From NCBI RefSeq assembly GCF_000736415.1, contig NZ_CP009043.1, forward strand, positions 434,001 through 498,000: DNA of 64,000 bases. Reading direction: 5' to 3'. Below are positions 9,192-16,455 of the stretch, in pieces. Made by a program: the position numbers and the translations under genes. The DNA comes from Campylobacter iguaniorum (lineage in GTDB: Bacteria; Campylobacterota; Campylobacteria; Campylobacterales; Campylobacteraceae). Within the stretch, counting starts at the first letter, position 1. Every line of letters starts with the position of its first letter. The notes beneath the pieces were generated by a model. The model saw only the letters and a list, made by a program, of their open reading frames with translations, had not been told where the DNA came from and made no database searches.

Positions 9192-9267
9192 CGTCATTGC
9201 GAGAACTATTCCAAATTTTCATCAAAAACTCCTGCGAGTTTTCTTTTATGAAAATTTTGTGGCAATC
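9192..9267. repeat. dispersed palindromic repeat, porin gap copy
   Basis: The element starts CGTCATTGCGAG and ends GTGGCAATC. Its interior folds into a nested stem-loop (AAATTTTCAT ... ATGAAAATTT, with AACTC/GAGTT inside). The same terminal words, in the opposite orientation, bound 29-nt units at 12669 and 12769. Confidence 0.6.
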
Positions 9268-9327
9268 TAAATTTAAAAATAAATTTACCAAATCCAAAAT
9301 CCAAAATTAAATCAAATTTCTTACATC

Positions 9328-9392
9328 TTGTTACATTCGGTAAACAATCGGTAACAAATTTCACTAAATTTAGCCAATATTAAGGTTACAAT
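9328..9392 (+). promoter_or_regulatory. porin 2 promoter with 31-nt conserved element
   Basis: The element at 9328-9358 matches the porin 1 element at 27 of 31 positions, again starting TTGTTAC and ending GGTAACAAA with an internal GGTAAACA. A probable -10 (TACAAT) is at 9387-9392. Element end to start codon is 74 bp here and 75 bp at porin 1. Confidence 0.6.
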
Positions 9393-9432
9393 CACTAAAA
9401 TTACACTTGAAACTTTCTTAGAAGGAGAAAAA

Positions 9433-10668
9433 ATGAAATTATTTAAATTAAGTTTGGCTGCTGTAGTAGCTGCTGGTGCTTTAACAAGCGTTGCAAGTGC
9501 AACTCCACTTGAAGAAGCTATAAAAAACGTAGATGTAAGCGGTTTTGCTAGAGTAAGATACCAAAACACTACATCTAATAATCCAATTAAAAATGGAGCA
9601 AATGCTGTTGATAGTTCAAATGGTCAATACAGATTTACAGCTGATATCAACTTCAAAGCTGCTCTAGATGATAACTTCTATGGTATCTTAGGATTTAGAT
9701 ATGATAGCCAAGATATATCTGGTGATGCTAATGGCAGAACAAACACTTATGCTGGTAACAAAGGTGTTGATAACTATGGTCAAACATTCAACGTTCGCCA
9801 ATTCTTACTAGGTTACAAAGCTGGTAACACAACTATCCAAGCTGGTCGCCAAGTACTTGGTACATTCTTCACTGATGATATGGTAGGTACAGGTATAAAA
9901 GTACTAAATAGCGATATCACTGGTCTTACTCTAGCTGCAGTTGCTTTTGATGATTTACAAGCTGATAAAGATATTGGCTTTTTAATTAAAAATGCTGATG
10001 GTGACATTACTGGCGGAACATATAATAGCAACCTTTATGGTGTAGCAGCTATCGGCTCTTATGATCCAGTTGCTTTCCAACTATGGTATGCTAATCTTCA
10101 AGATGTAGCTGCTCTTTATGCTGTTGATGTAGCTGTGAACTTCGATGTAACAAGCGATATCAATCTTGGATTCCAAGGTCAATACGCTGGTTCTAGTATG
10201 GATGATAGATATACTGCTGACCTTGATGATGCAGATTTTTGGGCATTACAAGCTAAATTCAAAGGTTTTGGCGTAGATGCTAGAGCTGGTTATGTAGATT
10301 TCTCAGTTGATGATAGTAAAAAATCTGGTCTTATCTCTTATGAAGATCAAGGTAAATTCATAGAAGCTGGTGAAGATCTATTTGATACTTACAAAGAATT
10401 TACTGGCGATAACAACTATTGGTTCTTAGTAGCTGGATATACATTTGACAAATTCAGAGCAGGCGTTGACTACGTAAATGGTAAAATAACTAAAGTTGCC
10501 GCTGTTGGTGAGCAAGATGCTTACGAAGTTGTTGCTAGATTAGATTATGCTTATAGCAAAAAACTTAAATTCCAAACTTGGTATGGTCACTATGAAATAG
10601 ATGGCAAAGATACTTTAAAAGATGTTGAAACTGATAGAATCAGATTTGACGCTAGATACAATTTCTAA
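9433..10668 (+). CDS. major outer membrane protein porin (copy 2)
   Basis: A paralogue of the preceding porin, 411 residues, with essentially the same signal peptide (ending SVASA) and the same first ~20 mature residues. It ends in a strand closing with Phe (DARYNF). Shared blocks include the GNTTIQAGRQ region and VLNSDITGLTLAAVAFDDLQ; divergent blocks fall between strands and likely form extracellular loops. It is preceded by its own copy of the conserved element and an AAGGAG site, and followed by its own terminator, so each porin is a separate transcription unit. Pore selectivity relative to copy 1 cannot be read from sequence. Confidence 0.95.
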   Translation: MKLFKLSLAAVVAAGALTSVASATPLEEAIKNVDVSGFARVRYQNTTSNNPIKNGANAVDSSNGQYRFTADINFKAALDDNFYGILGFRYDSQDISGDANGRTNTYAGNKGVDNYGQTFNVRQFLLGYKAGNTTIQAGRQVLGTFFTDDMVGTGIKVLNSDITGLTLAAVAFDDLQADKDIGFLIKNADGDITGGTYNSNLYGVAAIGSYDPVAFQLWYANLQDVAALYAVDVAVNFDVTSDINLGFQGQYAGSSMDDRYTADLDDADFWALQAKFKGFGVDARAGYVDFSVDDSKKSGLISYEDQGKFIEAGEDLFDTYKEFTGDNNYWFLVAGYTFDKFRAGVDYVNGKITKVAAVGEQDAYEVVARLDYAYSKKLKFQTWYGHYEIDGKDTLKDVETDRIRFDARYNF

Positions 10669-10690
10669 TTTATCTTAGAACGCTTTTTAT

Positions 10691-10709
10691 GAGCCGACTC
10701 GTTCGGCTC
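10691..10709 (+). terminator. porin 2 terminator
   Basis: Stem GAGCCGA / TCGGCTC (10691-10697 with 10703-10709), loop CTCGT. The stem is the same as that of the porin 1 terminator, supporting gene duplication including the 3' end. Confidence 0.75.
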
Positions 10710-10826
10710 TCTCTAAAATATCTCTTTATTTAAAAACTTTTATAAATTTATATCTTAAAACTTCTCTTTACCAAGTATTAAATAAACATTTTGTATAATT
10801 TACCAAATTTAAATTCAAGGAATATA

Positions 10827-11396
10827 ATGAATTTGTTTCAAAAATCTATGATTTGCATATCTTTAGTATCTTTTTTATCTGCCGCGACTGATGATAGTAG
10901 CTATGTCATAGAGGCTAAAGGGGATTTTGGTAGGGAGCTTAAAGCTTTGGTCGAAAAATACGCCGCAGATGAAAACGTATCTATAAATGTATACAAAAAA
11001 GCTCCGCAAGATGAAGATAATGGTGGATTTATAAATATCGGTGTGGATAAAAACAGACAATACAACGCCAGCAGAGGCGAAGCTCTATATAATCAGCATT
11101 GTTTGCAATGTCATGGTGAAAAAGGCTCAAAAAGAGCTATGGGCGTAAGCGAGCGTCTAAACAAGATGAGTGGCGAGGATATAGCTGCTTCAATGTCTGC
11201 TTATAACTCAGATCCAGACTTTGGCGGTCAGCTCAAATACGTAATGGCTCCAATGGCTAAAAACGTTAGCTTCAAGCAAGTGGGCGACATCATAGCTTAT
11301 CTTAAAGGCGACAACGCATTTGTCATAGAAGACACTACTGATGGCAACAGCGATATAAGTACCAAACCAACCAAACAAGGTAGCTACTTAGAGTAA
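10827..11396 (+). CDS. periplasmic monohaem c-type cytochrome
   Basis: I chose the ATG at 10827 (behind TCAAGGA) over an upstream in-frame TTG because it begins directly with a signal peptide (MNLFQKSMICISLVSFLSA). The 189-residue product has one haem site, CLQCH (~residue 93), and a downstream Met in APMAKN as likely distal ligand. A ~65-residue domain separates signal peptide and haem domain. From memory, C. jejuni also has a cytochrome c gene beside its liv cluster, so this order is ancestral. A strong terminator follows. Redox partner unknown. Confidence 0.85.
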   Translation: MNLFQKSMICISLVSFLSAATDDSSYVIEAKGDFGRELKALVEKYAADENVSINVYKKAPQDEDNGGFINIGVDKNRQYNASRGEALYNQHCLQCHGEKGSKRAMGVSERLNKMSGEDIAASMSAYNSDPDFGGQLKYVMAPMAKNVSFKQVGDIIAYLKGDNAFVIEDTTDGNSDISTKPTKQGSYLE

Positions 11397-11397
11397 A

Positions 11398-11429
11398 TTT
11401 ATAGCCAAATTTTGGCTATAAATTTTTAT
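11398..11429 (+). terminator. Rho-independent terminator after cytochrome c gene
   Basis: Stem TTTATAGCC / GGCTATAAA (11398-11406 with 11414-11422), followed directly by a T-rich run. Classical geometry. Confidence 0.8.
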
Positions 11430-11544
11430 TTTTATTTCAAATTGTTACAAATTTTCTATCATTTCTTATTTTTTTATCTAATTATCTGTTATATTAAGAT
11501 AAATTTATGTATTATCTATGCATTATAATTTAAAAGGAGTATTA

Positions 11545-12663
11545 ATGAAGAAAATTTCTCTTATAACTAGCATAGCTTTGCTTGCTGCTTCATCACTTAT
11601 GGCAAAAGAAGTCAAAGTAGGCGTCATCATGCCTATAACTGGCGCAGTTGCGGCTTATGGTCAAACAGCTTGGGCTGGTATCGAAATGGCAAACAAACTA
11701 GAACCAACACTAAAAAACGGCGATACTGTCAAACTAGTCTTAGTAGACAATAAAGGCGATAAAGTAGAAACTACAACAGCTGCAACCAGACTTGTAACAG
11801 ATGATAAGGTAGCTGGACTAATCGGTGCTATGGTCACAGGCAACACTCAACAAGTCTTGCAAATCGCAGATGAGAAAAAAGTGCCTATGATAGCTCCAGC
11901 AGCGACAGCTGATAAGCTACTTGACCGTGCAAAATACGGTGCTAGAGTTACTTTCATGGATTCATTTCAAGGAACTAGCTTTGCTACTTACGCAGCAAAA
12001 AGCTTAAATCTAAAAACAGCAGTTGTAGTAGTAGATCAATCGACTTCATACTCAATAGGTCTTGCAAAAGCCTTTAAAAAACAATATGAAAAAGACGGTG
12101 GCAAAATCCTAAAAGAGCTTAAAATAAGCAGTGGCGACAAAGATTTTAAAGCTATAGTTTCTCAAATAGGTAGCCTAAATCCAAGCCTTGTTTATATGCC
12201 ATTTTATCATCCAGAAGCTGCTTTAATAGTCCGCCAAGCAAAACAAATCGGACTAAATACTCAGTTTGCTAGTGGAGATGGTGTATCAAATGACACATTT
12301 ATCGAGCTTGCAGGAGACGCAGCAAATGGATACTTCTACACTGACGCATTTGATAGCACAAATCCTCCAACAGCTAAAAGTAAAGAGTTTGTCGCAGCCT
12401 ATGTAAAAGAAAAAAACAGTAGCGATATTCCAGGATTTACAGCTCTTGGGGCTGATTCATACTTTCTTATGATAGATGCGATGAATCGCTGCGAAAACCC
12501 AGAAGACAAAGAGTGCGTAAATAAACAAATCAAAAGCACAAAAAACTTTGAGGGAGTTTCTGGTATCATAAACATTGATCCAAAAGGAAACGCCGTACGT
12601 TCTGTCGTAATAAAAGAGATTAAAGGTGGAAAAGCAGTTTATAAAGATACTGTAAATCCGTAA
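11545..12663 (+). CDS. livJ: branched-chain amino acid ABC transporter, periplasmic binding protein
   Basis: The ATG at 11545 follows AAAAGGAG and begins a classical signal peptide ending ASSLMA; an upstream in-frame start lacks these. The 372-residue protein is a type I periplasmic binding protein (Peripla_BP_6) with the conserved opening VKVGVIMPITGAVAAYGQ and central YKDGDVV-type fold segments (GLIGAMVTGNTQQVLQIAD, VYMPFYHPEAALIVRQAK). It delivers Leu/Ile/Val to LivHMGF. Only one binding protein is present, whereas from memory C. jejuni has livJ and livK. A repeat-rich 314-bp gap separates it from livH. Confidence 0.93.
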   Translation: MKKISLITSIALLAASSLMAKEVKVGVIMPITGAVAAYGQTAWAGIEMANKLEPTLKNGDTVKLVLVDNKGDKVETTTAATRLVTDDKVAGLIGAMVTGNTQQVLQIADEKKVPMIAPAATADKLLDRAKYGARVTFMDSFQGTSFATYAAKSLNLKTAVVVVDQSTSYSIGLAKAFKKQYEKDGGKILKELKISSGDKDFKAIVSQIGSLNPSLVYMPFYHPEAALIVRQAKQIGLNTQFASGDGVSNDTFIELAGDAANGYFYTDAFDSTNPPTAKSKEFVAAYVKEKNSSDIPGFTALGADSYFLMIDAMNRCENPEDKECVNKQIKSTKNFEGVSGIINIDPKGNAVRSVVIKEIKGGKAVYKDTVNP

Positions 12664-12977
12664 ATTTGGATTGCCACGGCTTTGCCTCGCAATGACGGGG
12701 AACCCCACATAAGTGGGGCTTTAGTGGGCGTGGAGCAACGGATTTTATTTGTTGCGACTTTACGCATAGATTGCCACGGCTTTGCCTCGCAATGACGGGG
12801 AACCCCACATAAGTGGGGCTTTAGTGGGCGTGGAGCAACGGATTTTATTTGTTGCGACTTTACGCATAGATTGCCGTGGCTTCGCCTTGCAAATCTCGCA
12901 GTAATGTTGAATTATTTAAATTTGAGAAGCTATTTTCTTATTAAATTTAAGTAATTAATTACAAAAATAGGAAAATT
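12664..12977. other. livJ-livH intergenic region dominated by repeats
   Basis: The 314-bp gap holds two identical 100-bp units and the start of a degenerate third. About 75 bp of AT-rich sequence with the livH ribosome site (AATAGGAAAA) follow. Short reading frames across the units begin with the same peptide only because the DNA is repeated; I see no gene. Confidence 0.85.
12669..12868. repeat. perfect tandem duplication, 2 x 100 bp
   Basis: Unit 12669-12768 is identical to 12769-12868. Each begins with GATTGCCAC...CTCGCAATGACG, contains a terminator-like hairpin CCCCAC-ATAA-GTGGGG followed by CTTTA, and ends TTTACGCATA. A degraded third start (GATTGCCGTGG) lies at 12869-12900. Perfect identity implies a recent duplication. 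A related copy lies inverted at 29426-29496. Confidence 0.95.
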
Positions 12978-13874
12978 ATGGATAGTGTATTATTTTTTCA
13001 GCAGATGGTAAATGGCTTTAGTCTTGGATCCATGTATGCTTTGATCGCCATAGGTTATACTATGGTTTATGGTGTTTTAAGACTTATAAACTTCGCTCAC
13101 GGCGATATCATGATGGTTGGTGCTTATGCGGCACTTTTTTCTATGACGAGCTTCACTTTGCCGTTTCCTTTCGCGCTTTTGTTTGCAGTGACAGTAGCAG
13201 CCGTGCTTGGCGTGGCTACAGATAAAATCGCCTATAAACCACTTCGCAAAGCCCCACGCATTTCGCTTCTTATAACTGCGATTGGTATTAGCTTTTTGCT
13301 TGAAAATTTATTTCAAGTTATTTTTGGTGGTGCGCCAAGATCTTTTAATGTGCCTGAGTATTTGGAACAAGTAGTTAGCATAGGTGATGTGAATTTAGCA
13401 GTGAGTGCTATTTTGGTGCCTATCATCACGCTCGTGCTTCTAGCTTGTGTGCTTTTCATACTTTACAAGACCAAATACGGCATGGCAATTCGTGCACTTG
13501 CTTTTGATATCCAAACTGTAAATTTAATGGGAATTGATGCAAATATGATTATTTCTATCGTTTTTGCTCTTGGCTCATCTTTGGCTGCTATTGGCGGAGT
13601 TTTTTGGGCGTTAAACTATCCAAGCGTTGATCCTTTAATGGGCGTTTTGATTGGTCTTAAAGCCTTTGCTGCTGCGGTTTTAGGCGGTATAGGAAGCGTG
13701 GGTGGAGCTGTGCTTGGTGGATTTATTATAGGATTTACTGAGGTTGTAGCAGTTGCATTTTTCCCTGATTTAGCTGGATTTAAAGACGCTTTTGCCTTTA
13801 TATTTTTGATTTTGGTATTGCTCTTTAAGCCAACTGGAATACTTGGATATGACTTTGAAAAGAGTAGGTTCTAG
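12978..13874 (+). CDS. livH: branched-chain amino acid ABC transporter permease
   Basis: The 298-residue protein has about eight membrane segments and the LivH signature near the N-terminus (NGFSLGSMYALIAIGYTMVYGVLRLINFAHGD). A conserved cytoplasmic loop with KTKYGMAIRALAFD contacts the ATPase. It forms the inner-membrane channel with LivM. Stop and next start are separated by 2 bp, so livH-livM-livG-livF is one transcription unit. Whether livJ transcription reads through the intervening repeats with their hairpins is open. Confidence 0.95.
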   Translation: MDSVLFFQQMVNGFSLGSMYALIAIGYTMVYGVLRLINFAHGDIMMVGAYAALFSMTSFTLPFPFALLFAVTVAAVLGVATDKIAYKPLRKAPRISLLITAIGISFLLENLFQVIFGGAPRSFNVPEYLEQVVSIGDVNLAVSAILVPIITLVLLACVLFILYKTKYGMAIRALAFDIQTVNLMGIDANMIISIVFALGSSLAAIGGVFWALNYPSVDPLMGVLIGLKAFAAAVLGGIGSVGGAVLGGFIIGFTEVVAVAFFPDLAGFKDAFAFIFLILVLLFKPTGILGYDFEKSRF

Positions 13875-13876
13875 CC

Positions 13877-14932
13877 ATGAGTAAATTTAAGATTTTGCAT
13901 GTTTTGTTTTTTGCTTTGGCTATTGGATTTTTATTTTTGTCTCATTACTACTTTGCAGAATATACTCAAAGTATAGTAAATAATATAGCTATTTTTATCA
14001 TTTTAGCTATTAGTTACAACCTTATAAACGGCGTTACAGGGCAGTTTAGTCTTGAGCCAAATGGCTTTGTGGCTGTTGGGGCTTACGTGGCGGCGTTACT
14101 GCTTTTGAACGCTGATTCGAAGCTTTATCAGTTTGACGCTGAAGAGCCTGCTGGTATCATACTAGCCTTGCATACGACAAATTTTATCTTAACGATGATA
14201 ATAAGTGGCGTTTGTGCTACTATTTTGGCTCTTATTTTAGCTATGCCAGTATTTAGGGTGCGTGGGGATTATCTTGCTATCGTGACTTTGGGATTTGGAT
14301 TTATTATCCAGCTTTTAGCTGTTAATTTCCCAGCCTATACAAATGGTTCACTTGGACTAAATGAGGTTATGAAAGTCGCCGAAAATGGGGATACGAGCAG
14401 ATATACAAATATATTTTATAGTGGTGGTGTGGCGATAATCGCTGTTATAGTGATATTAAATTTGATTTATTCTAAATTTGGTAGAGCCATGAAAGCAGTG
14501 CGTGATGATGAAGACGCAGCACTAGCAATGGGCGTGAATACCTTTAAGATAAAAACAATGGCATTTAGCGTTAGTGCGTTTTTTGAAGGAGTTGGTGGGG
14601 CGCTTTTAGTGGGGCTTTTAGGAAGCGTTAGCCCAGATCAATTTACATTTTTCTTCACATTCCAGCTACTTATAATTATAGTTCTTGGTGGTCTTGGAAG
14701 CACGACTGGAGCTATTCTTGGAACGATTTTGGTAATGGGGGGAAGTGAGTGGCTGAGATTCCTTGATGAGCCTATGAACTTGCTTGGTTATCAAACTGAG
14801 GCTTATCCTGGACTTAGAATGGTTGTATTTTCTGTGATACTTATATTCGTGATGCTTTTTGCAAGACGCGGTATAATGGGACAAATGGAGCTTACAGATA
14901 TACTTAACAAATTTAAAAAGGCTTCAAAATGA
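13877..14932 (+). CDS. livM: branched-chain amino acid ABC transporter permease
   Basis: A 351-residue multi-spanning membrane protein with the LivM features AISYNLINGVTGQFSLEPNGFVAVGAY near residue 45 and the coupling-helix region FGRAMKAVRDDEDAALAMGVN. It pairs with LivH in the inner membrane. Its last codons overlap the livG start by 4 bp (ATGA), indicating translational coupling. Confidence 0.95.
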   Translation: MSKFKILHVLFFALAIGFLFLSHYYFAEYTQSIVNNIAIFIILAISYNLINGVTGQFSLEPNGFVAVGAYVAALLLLNADSKLYQFDAEEPAGIILALHTTNFILTMIISGVCATILALILAMPVFRVRGDYLAIVTLGFGFIIQLLAVNFPAYTNGSLGLNEVMKVAENGDTSRYTNIFYSGGVAIIAVIVILNLIYSKFGRAMKAVRDDEDAALAMGVNTFKIKTMAFSVSAFFEGVGGALLVGLLGSVSPDQFTFFFTFQLLIIIVLGGLGSTTGAILGTILVMGGSEWLRFLDEPMNLLGYQTEAYPGLRMVVFSVILIFVMLFARRGIMGQMELTDILNKFKKASK

Positions 14933-15693
14933 TACTAGAACTAAGGGATATAAGTAAGCATTTTGGTGGAGTTCAAGCCATCGCAAAAACTAGTTTTGGT
15001 GTCAAAAAGGGCGAGATATTTGGACTGATTGGGCCAAATGGCGCTGGCAAAACGACTATGTTTAACATCATAACTGGAGCATATACTCCAAGCAGCGGCG
15101 AAGTGGTCTTTAACTCTCAAAGCCTAAGCAATGTCAAACCACACAATATAGTGCATTTGGGTATAGCTAGAACATTTCAAAACATTAGGCTTTTTAGCTC
15201 ACTTAGCGTTTTAGATAATGTCTTAATAGGGTTAAATCACGATACAAAATATAGTTTTATAGAAGCAATACTCCACCTTGGTAGATTTAGAAAATCTGAA
15301 AAAATGGCTAGAGATAGAGCTATGGGGATTTTAGATGAGCTTGGCATTGCTAAATTTGCTAATGAATCAGCTAAAAATCTAAGCTATGGAAGTCAAAGAA
15401 AAGTCGAAATCGCAAGAGCACTCGCAACTAGTCCAAAGCTGCTTTTACTCGATGAGCCAGTAGCTGGAATGAATCCAAGCGAGACTGAAGAGCTTGCAAA
15501 TTTGATAATAAATTTAAGAGATAATAAAAATCTTAGCATTTTGCTAATCGAACACGATATGAAATTTGTCAATAAGCTTTGTGATAGAGTTTTGGTGCTG
15601 GATTACGGTAAGGTTATATTCGAGGGATTGCCAAGCCAGGCTGTGGCAAATAAAGATGTTATAACTGCTTATTTGGGGGATTTTTTAGAATGA
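14929..15693 (+). CDS. livG: branched-chain amino acid ABC transporter ATP-binding protein
   Basis: The 254-residue ATPase shows Walker A GPNGAGKTT (residues ~34-42), an ABC signature NLSYGSQRKVEIARAL, Walker B LLLLDEPVAGMNP and the H-loop LLIEHDM. The MNPSE segment after Walker B is typical of LivG. It energises leucine-class uptake with LivF. Overlaps both neighbours by 4 bp. Confidence 0.96.
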   Translation: MILELRDISKHFGGVQAIAKTSFGVKKGEIFGLIGPNGAGKTTMFNIITGAYTPSSGEVVFNSQSLSNVKPHNIVHLGIARTFQNIRLFSSLSVLDNVLIGLNHDTKYSFIEAILHLGRFRKSEKMARDRAMGILDELGIAKFANESAKNLSYGSQRKVEIARALATSPKLLLLDEPVAGMNPSETEELANLIINLRDNKNLSILLIEHDMKFVNKLCDRVLVLDYGKVIFEGLPSQAVANKDVITAYLGDFLE

Positions 15694-16385
15694 TAAATGT
15701 TAAAAATTTGCACGTGTATTATGGTATGATAGAAGCAGTTAAAGGCATAAACTTTAGCGTCGAAACTGGTCAAATAGTAAGTCTAATTGGCTCAAATGGT
15801 GCTGGAAAAACCTCTACATTAAACGCTCTTGTAAATTCAGTCAAAAGAACTGGAGAGATAAATTTCTTAGGCTATGAGACCAAACGCCACGCCACTCACA
15901 CTATAGTAAAAAGCGGAATAGCACTAGTGCCTGAGGGCAGGCGTGTATTTATAAATTTAACCGTAGAAGAAAACCTAAAAATGGGGGCTTTTAATAATCA
16001 CGAAAACTATGAGCATTTGCGTGATGCTATGTATGATTTTTTCCCACGTCTAAAACAAAAAAGAAATCAGCTTGCTGGCACACTAAGTGGTGGCGAAGCT
16101 CAAATGCTAGCTATTTCAAGAGCTTTGATGAGTGAGCCAAAGCTTCTTATGCTTGATGAGCCTAGTCTTGGACTAGCACCAAAGATAGTTGGCGAGGTTT
16201 TTGATATTATAGTCAAGCTAAAAGAAGAGGGTATCACGATACTTTTGGTAGAGCAAAATGCCTTTTTAGCTCTTAAAATTAGCGACTATGCTTATGTCTT
16301 AGAAAACGGCCATATAGTGATGGAAGGGCTGGCAAAGGATATGATCGGTAATAGCGAAATTAAAAGAAAGTATCTGGGCGCTTAG
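15690..16385 (+). CDS. livF: branched-chain amino acid ABC transporter ATP-binding protein
   Basis: This 231-residue ATPase has Walker A GSNGAGKTS, LivF-type ALVPEGRRVFINLTVEENL, signature LSGGEAQMLAISRAL, Walker B LLMLDEPSLGLAP and the H-loop region replaced by LLVEQNA, the LivF hallmark that distinguishes it from LivG. It is the last gene of the liv operon. The cytochrome c synthase gene follows after 70 bp. Confidence 0.96.
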   Translation: MINVKNLHVYYGMIEAVKGINFSVETGQIVSLIGSNGAGKTSTLNALVNSVKRTGEINFLGYETKRHATHTIVKSGIALVPEGRRVFINLTVEENLKMGAFNNHENYEHLRDAMYDFFPRLKQKRNQLAGTLSGGEAQMLAISRALMSEPKLLMLDEPSLGLAPKIVGEVFDIIVKLKEEGITILLVEQNAFLALKISDYAYVLENGHIVMEGLAKDMIGNSEIKRKYLGA

Positions 16386-16455
16386 AATATTAGCAAAATA
16401 TTTATTTTTTGATAATACAATTTAGCTTTAAGTGACAATTAATTTAAGGATCTAG

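Larger units (their letters stand above)
9098..9432. other. intergenic region between the two porin genes
   Basis: This 335-bp gap contains the porin 1 terminator (9121-9140), one member of a dispersed palindromic repeat (9192-9267), and the porin 2 promoter with its conserved element (9328-9392). No open reading frame with coding character was seen. Confidence 0.8.

Noticed and set aside
10791-10826. Upstream N-terminal extension of the cytochrome c gene
   Set aside because: It overlaps a probable promoter region, starts at TTG without a ribosome site, and would bury the signal peptide.
12457-12808. Two minus-strand frames beginning with the same short peptide
   Set aside because: The shared peptide comes from the 100-bp DNA repeat; the frames overlap livJ or the repeats, have no ribosome site and no protein-like composition.
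12669-12868. CRISPR-like repeat array
   Set aside because: Repeats are 100 bp, directly adjacent with no unique spacers, and no cas genes are present.
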